Shown piece by piece: positions 43,176-50,770 of a DNA stretch of 64,000 nt. The notes beneath the pieces are model-generated. The model was not told the origin of the DNA. It saw only the letters and a list, made by a program, of their open reading frames with translations, and searched no databases. Within the stretch, counting starts at the first letter, position 1. Every line of letters begins with the position of its first letter. The position numbers and the translations under genes are program-made. This DNA is from Rothia terrae (lineage in GTDB: Bacteria; Actinomycetota; Actinomycetes; Actinomycetales; Micrococcaceae). The DNA lies in NCBI RefSeq assembly GCF_012396615.1, contig NZ_JAAXPV010000014.1, positions 1 through 64,000 of the forward strand. Direction: 5' to 3'.

Positions 43176-43796
43176 ATGACAACTCCCACCAGCCCTGCGG
43201 GCACCCGCCGGATCTCAGTGATTCTCTTTGACGGCTTTGAACTGCTGGACGTCTTCGGCCCAGTTGAACTCCTCAACCTGGTGGCCGCGTACACCGTAGA
43301 GTTCGCATCCCCCAAAGGCGGTGCTGTTGCCAGTTCTCAAGGCGTGCAGGTGATTGCCGAGAAAAGCTACGCAGACCTTGCCAAGGATTGCGACATCATC
43401 CTCATCCCCGGCGGCGCAGGTACGCGTTCTCTCGCGGAAAATCAGGAGTTCTTGGCCTGGCTCAAAGGTGTTGCTGACAGGGCCCAACTCGTTCTCTCTG
43501 TCTGTACAGGTTCCGCTTTGTTAGCAGCTGCCGGTGCTCTTGAAGGTTACGCTGCCACCAGCAACAAACGGGCTTTCGCGTGGGCATCGTCATTTGGGGA
43601 AAACGTCGAATGGAAATCTCGCGCTCGCTGGGTGCACGACAGAAATCGGTGGACGTCCTCCGGTGTTGCCGCGGGTATGGATATAACGGCGGCTTTTATC
43701 GCCCATGAACAAGGGCAGGACGTTGCGGACGCCATCACGCGACGCATCGAGCTCAATGTCTCGCGGGATTCAGAGAACGACCCGTTCGCCGCCTAG
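43176..43796 (+). CDS. DJ-1/PfpI family protein (isonitrile hydratase-like)
   Basis: A 206-residue class I glutamine amidotransferase-like protein. The nucleophile elbow LSVCTGSALLAAAG carries C110, with an acidic residue in the FDGFELLDVFGPVE segment near the N-terminus as in DJ-1 family members. The pattern best fits the isonitrile hydratase / AraC-N-terminal-like branch, not the protease or chaperone branches. No AraC domain follows. A TAGACT box ends about six bases before the ATG with no ribosome-binding site, so translation from a leaderless mRNA is likely. Its substrate is unknown. Confidence 0.85.
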   Translation: MTTPTSPAGTRRISVILFDGFELLDVFGPVELLNLVAAYTVEFASPKGGAVASSQGVQVIAEKSYADLAKDCDIILIPGGAGTRSLAENQEFLAWLKGVADRAQLVLSVCTGSALLAAAGALEGYAATSNKRAFAWASSFGENVEWKSRARWVHDRNRWTSSGVAAGMDITAAFIAHEQGQDVADAITRRIELNVSRDSENDPFAA

Positions 43797-43807
43797 AATA
43801 CACGCAA

Positions 43808-43860
43808 GAGGTCACTCACCCTTTAAAAACAGCGGGTTTTTGAAGGGTAAGTGACCCCTC
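43808..43860. repeat. Intergenic inverted repeat, family H, copy 1
   Basis: GAGGTCACTCACCCTT at 43808-43823 pairs imperfectly with AAGGGTAAGTGACCCCTC at 43843-43860 around an AAAAACAGCGGGTTTTT centre. It lies between two convergent genes 12 bases after one and 20 before the other, so it is a likely bidirectional terminator. The second copy is at 47113-47174. Confidence 0.8.
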
Positions 43861-43879
43861 GGCGGTGTAGAAGAAAAAG

Positions 43880-46051
43880 CTAGGCCTTCTTGCGGCGGCT
43901 CACCATCAATGCTGCGCCACCGGTCAGGAGCAACAGGGCGGACGCGATAAGGACGCCAGCCACGTGCGCGCCGGTATGCGCCAACGCGCCACGCGAGATA
44001 GCGGAGGAACTCGCGTCCTCACGTGCCACAGTGGCGGAGTCATCCTGGTTCACAGTGACAGGCTGGGGCTGACCTGCAGCGGAATCCGCGTCACCCACAG
44101 AAACCGAAGGGTCTTCGCTTTCTGCCGATGCTGGAACAGGCGTTACAACCGAAGAATCCTCACCGGGTGCTACCTCAGACGGAGCGGGTGCAGGCTGGCT
44201 GGGGTCAACCTCGCTAGGAGCGGGCATAGGTTCGCTCGGTGCCGGCTCGCTCGGAACGGGTTCCTGTACAGCCGCGCTGGTGCCAACAGTCCAGCTCTGC
44301 TCAAAGAAGTCAGCCGGATCAATGGTCTTGTGCTCGATCGCCCAGTCAATCATGAGGTCACGAACAGCCTTCTGCTCCTCATAAACAATGGGTGCGTTCG
44401 TCACGTGCGGGTAACCCGAGCCGCCCGACCAGCGGTAGTTGTTCACGGCGAGAACCACGCGCGCATCGTCTGCCAGTTCGGTACCGTCGGCAAGAGTGAG
44501 GTTTTCAATGCGCTGCCCAACGGGCTTTGAAATGTTGATGTGATAGTTGACGCCCGAGAGAATATCGTAGGAATAATCGGGAATACCGCGGGTGTCGCCG
44601 GGATAAATCTCGTTGGTCACGGTTGACCAGTCCGCAATCTCAGCGCCGGGCTCCTGCTGCTTGTAGTAGCGGGCGGAGTACTCCAGGTAGTCCTTAATCT
44701 GCGCGCCGGTCATCTCAACACCGTAGAGGGTGTTGTCATAGATGTAGAGACCAGCCATGTCGGCAATAGTCACGTCGCCCTGATTGAACACGGCGGTGCG
44801 TGAGAACGGAGATGCTTCAGCCAGCACCGGCAGGCCCTCGTACTGGGTGCCCTTCAACGCGCGGGTAAGTTCATCGGTTTGGACGCGGTTAATAAAGTCG
44901 ACAATCGCGGTGTCTTCCCACGCGCTGGTGGCCGCTGACATCTGTTCGGTGGACTGTGCCACCACAGTCTGCACCCACTGCTGAGTCTGTGAGTGATAGG
45001 GTTCAATTGCCGCAAGAACCGCGGGATCCTGCGCAAAATCAGGGGCGTTCACAGCGGTAGCGGTGGGTTGTGCGTCATCAGACCACAGCACCTCAATATC
45101 GCCGTCAGCCTCTTTCACCAGCGGAATCTGAATATCAGAGAGAAAACGCGCCCAGTAACCGGGTTGCGTAAACAGCACGCGCTCGCCGTTCATATTGGTG
45201 AAGTACTCCTGTACCTTGTCGGTACGGTGCGAGTGCCCACCCACCACAACGTCAACGTCGGTGGACTGCTCAGCAACAGATTTTGCAACGTTTTCGGTGA
45301 GATCCGCCTGGTTGTAAACGTAACCGTCGGCGTCTAAGCCGGTGTGCGCCAGTACGATGACGACGTCCGCGCCCTCAGCCTTCACCTTCGGTGCCCACTG
45401 CGCGGCGGTGGCTGCGGCGTCCTTAAACTCGAGGTTGCCGCTGACGGTTGCCTTGTCCCAGGTACTCACGCCCGGGGTGACAACGCCAATAACGCCGACC
45501 TTGACCTCTTCACCGTTCACGGTTTTGGTGAACATTTCGTAGGGCTTGTAGGCGGGTTGACCGCTCTTGACGTCGATAACGTTTGCGCCGAGCAATGGCA
45601 TATTGAGATCGTCAACGTACTGCGCCGATGCCTCGAGTCCGTAGTTGAATTCGTGGTTGCCGACCACACCCGCGTCGTAACCTAGCATGTTGAAGACGGA
45701 CGCCATGGGGTCGGTGGTCTCAGCGATGCGGTGCTGCTGGTAGTAGCTCGCCAGGGGAGTGCCCTGGTTGGCGTCGCCGTTATCAAGAAGCAGGGTTGAC
45801 TCGGCGCCGCGTTCGGTACGCAACTGTTTGATAGCGGTTGAAAGGTGGTCCATGCCCAGCGCCTTAGCCGAATCTTTCGCGCCGAAAGTTTGGCCGGTGA
45901 AGTAGTCGTAGTCAACGGCGTGGCTGTGGACATCCGTGGTGGCGAGAACGGTGAGATTGCCGATGCGAGTGTCACCGTCAGCGGCGTAACCGGGTGCGAG
46001 CGAGCCGGTGGCAAGGCTCAGGCCCAGAATGAAAGCAAAAGAGCGCTTCAT
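43880..46051 (-). CDS. Cell-wall-anchored 5'-nucleotidase / 2',3'-cyclic phosphodiesterase
   Basis: A 723-residue secreted metallophosphatase. A Sec signal peptide (MKRSFAFILGLSLATGSLA) precedes the calcineurin-like domain with metal motifs TTDVHSHAVDYDYF, LDNGDANQGT, GNHEFNYG and GGHSHRTD, followed by the 5'-nucleotidase C-terminal domain. A Pro/Ser/Glu-rich wall-spanning linker then leads to a sorting signal: LAHTG, a hydrophobic helix and SRRKKA. LAxTG is the motif of class E sortases in high-GC Gram-positives. It would release phosphate and nucleosides from extracellular nucleotides. GAAGGA seven bases before 46051 selects this ATG over one eight codons upstream. Confidence 0.92.
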   Translation of the reverse strand: MKRSFAFILGLSLATGSLAPGYAADGDTRIGNLTVLATTDVHSHAVDYDYFTGQTFGAKDSAKALGMDHLSTAIKQLRTERGAESTLLLDNGDANQGTPLASYYQQHRIAETTDPMASVFNMLGYDAGVVGNHEFNYGLEASAQYVDDLNMPLLGANVIDVKSGQPAYKPYEMFTKTVNGEEVKVGVIGVVTPGVSTWDKATVSGNLEFKDAAATAAQWAPKVKAEGADVVIVLAHTGLDADGYVYNQADLTENVAKSVAEQSTDVDVVVGGHSHRTDKVQEYFTNMNGERVLFTQPGYWARFLSDIQIPLVKEADGDIEVLWSDDAQPTATAVNAPDFAQDPAVLAAIEPYHSQTQQWVQTVVAQSTEQMSAATSAWEDTAIVDFINRVQTDELTRALKGTQYEGLPVLAEASPFSRTAVFNQGDVTIADMAGLYIYDNTLYGVEMTGAQIKDYLEYSARYYKQQEPGAEIADWSTVTNEIYPGDTRGIPDYSYDILSGVNYHINISKPVGQRIENLTLADGTELADDARVVLAVNNYRWSGGSGYPHVTNAPIVYEEQKAVRDLMIDWAIEHKTIDPADFFEQSWTVGTSAAVQEPVPSEPAPSEPMPAPSEVDPSQPAPAPSEVAPGEDSSVVTPVPASAESEDPSVSVGDADSAAGQPQPVTVNQDDSATVAREDASSSAISRGALAHTGAHVAGVLIASALLLLTGGAALMVSRRKKA

Positions 46052-46272
46052 GAAAGGTTCCTTCAGATTCCTCAAAAGTGAAAGATGTGTGCCCTTTTAT
46101 TATGCCTGGTGAGGGCGGTAGATTCTTGTTTCCGCGAGGGGGTCTCCACAGCTTATCTGCGCGACTAGAGCGTCTTTCCAGAGTCACCCCATCAACAAAA
46201 ATATTCGTAACATCCACCTCTGCCGTAAAAATAAGAGTTGAATAAGAAAAAAGCATATTTCAAGGAGCTGCC

Positions 46273-46755
46273 ATGAAAAACGTTTCAGTTCTTATCGGTG
46301 CAGGTTCTATTGGCGAGGCAATTATCCGCCGCATAGCTACAGGGCACACCGTCATCGTCGCAGACCTCAACCGCGATAACGCGCAACGCGTGGTAGAAAC
46401 CCTGCTCAACGCTGGCTTCGTTGCGCAAGCTACCACCGTAGACCTTGCGGTGCATCCATTCAAGAACTCGTTGACCTCGCCAGCTCACTCGGAGCCGTCA
46501 CAAACGTCATTTAGGCAGCGGGAGTCTCCCCTTCTCAGGCGCCGGTTAACACCATCTTGCGTGTTGATCTCTACGGCACCGCTGTCGTCCTAGAAATCTT
46601 TGGCGGCATTATCGCTGAAGGTGGTAACGGCATCGTTATTTCATCGCAGTCCGGGTATCGCATGCCAGCCTTGAGCGTGGAACAAGACGCTCTTTTAGCA
46701 ACTACCCCCGCAGAACAACTGTTAGAACTCGACTTCGTCACCAGCGATACCTTGA
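46273..46755 (+). pseudogene. Broken short-chain dehydrogenase (SDR) fragment
   Basis: The first 55 codons encode an SDR Rossmann start (VLIGAGSIGEAIIRRI, then VIVADLNRDN). The homologous sequence continues in another frame from about 46450 (ASIQELVDLASSLGAV...VNTILRVDLYGTAVVLEIFG), with an in-frame TAG at 46512-46514 in place of a residue before AAGVSPSQAP. It then breaks off at about 46750 after SSQSGYRMPALS...LDFVTSDTL, before the catalytic YxxxK region. The gene therefore has a frameshift, a nonsense codon and a 3' deletion. GGAG precedes its ATG. Confidence 0.8.
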
Positions 46756-47077
46756 TGCGATGGTTACCGGGGACACTGAAAAAATCGCTGAGTTTATTAC
46801 CGACGATTTTGTGCTGGTGCATATTACCGGGTACGAACAGCCCGGTGAAGAGTGGCTTCGAGAGATGGGGCAGGGGCAATTCATTTATCACGGCGCACGT
46901 GAGCAGACTGAACCTACCCTTACCGTATCGGGGAATTCAGCTCAGCTGAGCAGTCGCATCATCACCGATGCTACCGTCTATGGCTCCCGCAACAACTGGC
47001 ATCTTGCTTTCACCATTGATTTTGTGCAACAGGGCGGAAGCTGGTTGCTGGCGCGCAACCAGGCTCGCACCTGGTAG
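46756..47077 (+). pseudogene. 5'-truncated NTF2-like (SnoaL/DUF4440) fragment
   Basis: About 105 codons of an NTF2-like small-molecule or steroid-isomerase-fold protein: VTGDTEKIAEFITDDFVLVH, YEQPGEEWL and WHLAFTIDFVQQGGSWLLA. The first 20-25 residues of the fold are missing, and no ribosome-binding site precedes the internal ATG at 46760. It joins directly to the SDR fragment, so one deletion probably fused the remnants of two neighbouring genes. Confidence 0.65.
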
Positions 47078-47112
47078 GCGGATTTTGCCTGGGCAGAGAG
47101 CTAAAAACTTCC

Positions 47113-47174
47113 GCGAGAGGGGTCACTTATCGTTCAAAATCAGCGGGTTTTCGAACGATAAGTGACCCCTCGCG
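47113..47174. repeat. Intergenic inverted repeat, family H, copy 2
   Basis: AGGGGTCACTTATCGTTC at 47118-47135 pairs perfectly with the arm at 47153-47170; CGCG extends the stem outside. The centre AAAATCAGCGGGTTTTC is shared with the copy at 43808-43860. It follows the NTF2-like fragment. Confidence 0.82.
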
Positions 47175-47228
47175 GGTACGGTGGAGGAGACATATCCCTC
47201 TTAATGCAAAGAATCCTCAAAAATAGCG

Positions 47229-47374
47229 TAGGCTGAGAGTGTGCCCACTGGTTGGTGTAGTAAGTCTTTGAAGCTTTTTGTTTTTTGTTTTGCGTTTCAT
47301 CTTCTTGGAAAAAGATAGGGCACACCTTTCGCGTTTGAGGTTTGAGCGCACTTTTCCAAAAGGAAGAAATACAT
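47229..47374 (+). promoter_or_regulatory. cspA promoter and long structured 5' leader
   Basis: A TAGGCT -10-like box at 47229-47234 implies a start near 47241 and a leader of about 135 bases. GTGTGCCC at 47239-47246 pairs with GGGCACAC at 47318-47325, closing a 71-base T-rich loop. Long, structured leaders that change conformation in the cold are known for cold-shock genes elsewhere; here this is an inference from position and pairing. Confidence 0.5.
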
Positions 47375-47581
47375 ATGGCTACTGGCACCGTAAAATGGTT
47401 TAACTCCGAAAAAGGCTACGGATTTATCCAGCCCGATGACGGCTCAGAAGATTTGTTCGCGCATTTCTCCGCGATTAACTCAGGCGGTTTCCGCTCACTC
47501 GAAGAGGGCGACTCCGTAGCTTACGACGCTGAAAAGGGCGATCGTGGCATGCAGGCAGCAAATATCACTGTTCTGCGCTAA
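47375..47581 (+). CDS. cspA: Cold-shock protein
   Basis: A 68-residue single cold-shock domain. RNP1 is KGYGFI in [17 protein letters not shown] and RNP2 is LFAHFSAI. It binds single-stranded RNA and DNA and acts as an RNA chaperone. AGGAAG ten bases before the ATG selects this start over an upstream in-frame ATG that lies in the leader. A strong terminator follows 28 bases after the stop, so the gene is monocistronic. Confidence 0.96.
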   Translation: MATGTVKWFNSEKGYGFIQPDDGSEDLFAHFSAINSGGFRSLEEGDSVAYDAEKGDRGMQAANITVLR

Positions 47582-47608
47582 AGCATTTAGCTTTTAGGAT
47601 TTCTCATG

Positions 47609-47644
47609 CTCGACCATCCCGCCCGGGGTGGTCGAGTTTTTTGT
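47609..47644 (+). terminator. Rho-independent terminator of cspA
   Basis: CTCGACCATCCC at 47609-47620 pairs with GGGGTGGTCGAG ending 47636 (one G-T pair), followed by six T. Confidence 0.9.
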
Positions 47645-47649
47645 TTAAG

Positions 47650-47731
47650 GTGACCACAAAAACATCACTGTGACCACGTAAACGTCAAAATACTCCCTTA
47701 AATGCGCTGATTATGATGGTTTCGTGGTCAC
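47650..47731. repeat. Intergenic inverted repeat, family I, copy 2
   Basis: Outer arms GTGACCAC (47650-47657) and GTGGTCAC (47724-47731) enclose a second GTGACCACG box and ACGTCAAAATAC. It is the inverted relative of the element at 7811-7892. It lies between the cspA terminator and the end of the convergent Suc/Fer-like gene. Confidence 0.65.
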
Positions 47732-47819
47732 TTTGGACGCCGGGATGCGGCGGGCGCTAGGGCCGGGGCGTGGACGCGGGTGTTCGGGGGCGTTGTGCCT
47801 GGGCCTTGCGGGTGCGGGA

Positions 47820-48809
47820 TTATATGGGACGCACTTCGAGGACTTCCACGCTCTTGCCTGCCTTGGGTGCTTTGCCGCACGATGCGTAGACCTCTGGCAA
47901 CTTCTGGACGCGGGTGCTCACCAGCCAGCGACGACCGTCGAGGTGGGTGACGCGGGAATAGGTGAGCGTCGCATCCTGTGTACTTTGATCGATCTGCGAG
48001 CCTAAGTTTGCAGAAAAACTACCTGTTGCGGTTTGCGTTTCACGTGAAACATTGAGGTGTGAAACCAGTGGGAACTCACCGCCCTCTGCCAATAACTCGC
48101 GAACGGCAATCTCGGCAGCCTGCTCGGGTGCCGCGTACATAGAGCGCCCGCGCAGCCCGTCAAGGGCGGGAGCCTCACCTTCACGCATCGCGCCGAATGC
48201 GGCCCGCGCGTTGTCGGCCGTTAGGCGGCCGTAGGTGTACCCCGAGGGGAGCATGATAGAGACCGGCGCAAAGCGGTGACCGCCGGTGTGCGAACACTCC
48301 CAAGCATCGCCAGGATGCTCCGCGGCAAGCTCGCCGGCAATCGGGCGTCCGACAATGGCGCAGCAGCGATCACGCTTAGAATGTGCGCAAACCAAAGCTA
48401 AGGGGTTGTTTTTGACGATAATTCCGGGGATGAAATCGGGCTGATTCAATGAAAGCTCCAAGAGGTCCTCTGGTTTTTCAACCGTCATTTCGTAGAGGAG
48501 GTTCAGTTCAGCCTGCGCGATGAAGACTTTCCGCGGCGTATCCGTGGCGATTTGCCCCTCGCGTCCGGGCTTGCGGATGAGCAGAAACCGTGCGCCTGCA
48601 TCCTTCATCTTTTCTGACAGGGCGGCGGAAAGTTCATCACCAAAAACACTGCCATCGAGCACGTCTTTGCCCCAGCCGCCGGGGTGCTCGAGCGCAACCC
48701 AAAGTTTCTCGGTGGACGCCGTGCCAGCAAGGGGTTCTGCGTTGAGCAGAGAGCAAGAATCTGCCGGTCGAAGGGGTGTACGGATGCTGCGCGCGGGTAG
48801 GTCAGTCAT
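47820..48809 (-). CDS. Sucrase/ferredoxin-like protein (Suc_Fer-like family)
   Basis: A 329-residue soluble protein of the Suc_Fer-like family, common in actinobacteria and related to yeast Aim32. It has two thioredoxin-like ferredoxin regions. The conserved blocks are LVCAHSKRDRCCAIVGRPIA and WECSHTGGHRFAPV, whose cysteines and histidines fit a [2Fe-2S]-type or redox site. An N-terminal cysteine pair region (PADSCSLL) is also conserved. The biochemical function is not established. A parS-like site lies in the coding region (48036-48051). Confidence 0.85.
   Translation of the reverse strand: MTDLPARSIRTPLRPADSCSLLNAEPLAGTASTEKLWVALEHPGGWGKDVLDGSVFGDELSAALSEKMKDAGARFLLIRKPGREGQIATDTPRKVFIAQAELNLLYEMTVEKPEDLLELSLNQPDFIPGIIVKNNPLALVCAHSKRDRCCAIVGRPIAGELAAEHPGDAWECSHTGGHRFAPVSIMLPSGYTYGRLTADNARAAFGAMREGEAPALDGLRGRSMYAAPEQAAEIAVRELLAEGGEFPLVSHLNVSRETQTATGSFSANLGSQIDQSTQDATLTYSRVTHLDGRRWLVSTRVQKLPEVYASCGKAPKAGKSVEVLEVRPI
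48036..48051. promoter_or_regulatory. parS-like site (one mismatch)
   Basis: CGTTTCACGTGAAACA matches the ParB consensus at 15 of 16 positions, with the 14-bp core GTTTCACGTGAAAC intact. It is about 15 kb from the perfect site at 33071-33086 and lies inside the Suc/Fer-like gene. Confidence 0.85.
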
Positions 48810-48878
48810 GTTTTCAGTCTAGTTCCACGAAGTAACCGGCGAAAAGTTGATCCTCAGCGGGCGGTGCTGATGCGAGCG

Positions 48879-48946
48879 TTGACCCGGCGTTTTTCGCTTG
48901 AACCGGCGGTTGGTTATAGCCGGTTCGCCCGAAAGCGCCGGGTCAA
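48879..48946. repeat. Intergenic inverted repeat, family G, copy 1
   Basis: TTGACCCGGCG at 48879-48889 pairs perfectly with CGCCGGGTCAA at 48936-48946. An inner hairpin is built from TTGAACCGGCG and CCGGTTCG. It lies between divergent genes and ends 44 bases before the S4-domain gene. The second copy is at 61028-61094. Confidence 0.78.
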
Positions 48947-48990
48947 TAATGTGCCTGCCCGCACTGTGCCGCATCCACTAGGCTTGAGGT

Positions 48991-49392
48991 ATGGCTGAAA
49001 CAACCAAGCAAAGCACTGAACCCCAAAAGCCGGCGCGCGTGGATGCGTGGCTGTGGTCCGTGCGCGTTTTTAAGACGCGCGGGTTGGCAACAGATGAGTG
49101 CAACGCCGGGCACGTGCGTGTGAACGATGAGCACGTGAAACCCTCGCAGAAACTCAAAATCGGCGATATTGTGCGCGTGCGCTACCCGGGCTGGGAGAAG
49201 GTTCTGCGCGTTGAAAAGATGATTTCTAAGCGCGTGGGCGCACCGGTTGCGGTGACCTGCTACGAGGACCTGTCGGAGCCGCGTCCTTCGTACTTCAGCG
49301 CGGGTGTTCCGCGACGCGACCGCGGCACCGGACGTCCTACCAAGAGCGAACGACGCGAGCTCGATAAGCTTCGCGGCTACGAAAAGTCATAA
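48991..49392 (+). CDS. S4-domain RNA-binding protein (Hsp15-like)
   Basis: A 133-residue protein with an N-terminal S4 domain (RVDAWLWSVRVFKTRGLATD, then GHVRVNDEHVKPSQKLKIGD) and a basic C-terminal tail GRPTKSERRELDKLRGY. This is the heat-shock protein 15 pattern; Hsp15 binds 50S subunits carrying a stalled nascent chain. A TAGGCT box close upstream, with TTGAGGT before the ATG, suggests a very short leader. Confidence 0.9.
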   Translation: MAETTKQSTEPQKPARVDAWLWSVRVFKTRGLATDECNAGHVRVNDEHVKPSQKLKIGDIVRVRYPGWEKVLRVEKMISKRVGAPVAVTCYEDLSEPRPSYFSAGVPRRDRGTGRPTKSERRELDKLRGYEKS

Positions 49393-49495
49393 ATTATGCT
49401 GACAGCCGGTGTGAGGTAGCCACTAGATATACCCTCACATTCTTTGTTAGTGTTGTGCGCCTTGCCCGTTACCCGGCGAATCGAAGGATGATTGA

Positions 49496-50029
49496 ATGAA
49501 CATTACCTACCGTTCCGCAACACCCGATGACGCTCTTGCTGTGAGCGAGCTGGCGCGCGAACTTTTTCCGGATGCCTGCCCGCACTTTATTCCGGCGGAT
49601 GCCATTGAGAAGTTCAACGATGACAAGCTGAATGAGACCGTGTTTGCGGAATTTTTAGATCAGTCCGAGCGCATGATTATTAACCTTGCGCAGGGTGAAG
49701 ACGGAAAACTGCTGGGCTACACCCTGCTTGATACCCAGCCTGATCCTGCCGAGCTGCTTGATACTGTTGATAAGAACTCTGCCTACCTCAGCAAGTTCTA
49801 TGTGCACCCGGATGCGCGTGGCACCGGGGTCGCCCACGAGCTCATGGACCGCGTGGTTGACGATGCACAGCAAGCGGGTTTCGCGTCCGTTTTCTTGGGT
49901 ACCAACATTTACAATGAGCGCGCTAACGCTTTCTACGCCAAAAACGGGTTTGAGATTGTGGGGGAGCGCATCTTTCCTTTTGCTCCCGGTATTGACTGCA
50001 CCGATTACGTGCGCGCCCGCGTCCTTTAA
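49496..50029 (+). CDS. GNAT family N-acetyltransferase
   Basis: A 177-residue acetyltransferase. The acetyl-CoA site is KFYVHPDARGTGVAHELMD, with the Q/RxxGxG/A loop as ARGTGVA, and the family C-terminal motif is NERANAFYAKNGFEIVGE. The N-terminus ITYRSATPDDALAVSELA is typical of RimI-like domains. The substrate is not predictable. GAAGGA seven bases upstream supports the start. Confidence 0.9.
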   Translation: MNITYRSATPDDALAVSELARELFPDACPHFIPADAIEKFNDDKLNETVFAEFLDQSERMIINLAQGEDGKLLGYTLLDTQPDPAELLDTVDKNSAYLSKFYVHPDARGTGVAHELMDRVVDDAQQAGFASVFLGTNIYNERANAFYAKNGFEIVGERIFPFAPGIDCTDYVRARVL

Positions 50030-50124
50030 ATCTTTTGCGTTCTGACAAGGTGAGTCTTGCGCCGCGATGTAGTGACGCGCGGTACAGTAGGACAGTAAGC
50101 ATACGTTTTATCTAAGGAGAGAAC

Positions 50125-50601
50125 ATGTCAGACCTGACTCAGAACGACGTTGTAGAAACCATGCGCGGTGAGCGCTTTGTCATGATGACCTCGGTATCCC
50201 CCAGCGGCAAGCTTGAATCGCACCCCATGGTTCCGCAACAGGTAACCGACGACGCCGATGTCTGGTTCTTTATCGGTTTGCAGGGCGAGCAGGCTCAGCA
50301 GCTTCGCCAGAACCCCTCAGCTAACCTCGCTTTCGCAGAGGCCGGCTCATGGCTGTCCGTTGCAGGCACCGTTGAGTTTGTAGACGACCGCTCAAAGATC
50401 GATGAGCTGTGGAGCGACAGCGTTGAAGCCTGGTTCGACGGTGGCAAGAGTGACCCCAACCTCGGACTGATTCGTTTCAACGGCGAATCCGCACAGTTCT
50501 GGGGCAGCCGCGGCGGCAAACTGGCGATGCTCTCATCCATCGCCAAATCTAAGATCACCGGCGAGCGTCCTTCGGGCACCAGCGGAACAGTAGAGCTCTA
50601 A
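50125..50601 (+). CDS. Pyridoxamine 5'-phosphate oxidase-like (general stress protein 26 type)
   Basis: A 158-residue split-barrel flavoprotein of the general-stress-protein-26 type: FVMMTSVSPSGKLESHPM, then DVWFFIGLQGEQAQQLRQNP and WFDGGKSDPNLGLIRF. These small proteins bind FMN or F420-like cofactors and are often stress-induced. TAAGGAGA gives a strong ribosome-binding site. A strong terminator follows 27 bases after the stop. Confidence 0.88.
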   Translation: MSDLTQNDVVETMRGERFVMMTSVSPSGKLESHPMVPQQVTDDADVWFFIGLQGEQAQQLRQNPSANLAFAEAGSWLSVAGTVEFVDDRSKIDELWSDSVEAWFDGGKSDPNLGLIRFNGESAQFWGSRGGKLAMLSSIAKSKITGERPSGTSGTVEL

Positions 50602-50627
50602 AGCCACACCGCATCGGAACATAGTGA

Positions 50628-50668
50628 AGACCCCGCGTCCTTTATCAGATCAGGACGCGGGGTCTTTT
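50628..50668 (+). terminator. Rho-independent terminator
   Basis: A perfect 13-bp stem, AGACCCCGCGTCC at 50628-50640 with its complement at 50653-50665, followed by TTTT. Confidence 0.9.
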
Positions 50669-50770
50669 GCATCTTGCGCTCGGTGGGATTGTCTGGGCGA
50701 AGAAGTAACGCTCCTTACGAACGCTACCGCAACAATGCACACCCGCCTCTCTTGAAACTAGAGTGGAGAC

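Noticed and set aside
46760-47077. NTF2-like fragment as an intact small gene
   Set aside because: The beginning of the fold is missing, there is no ribosome-binding site and it joins directly onto an SDR remnant.
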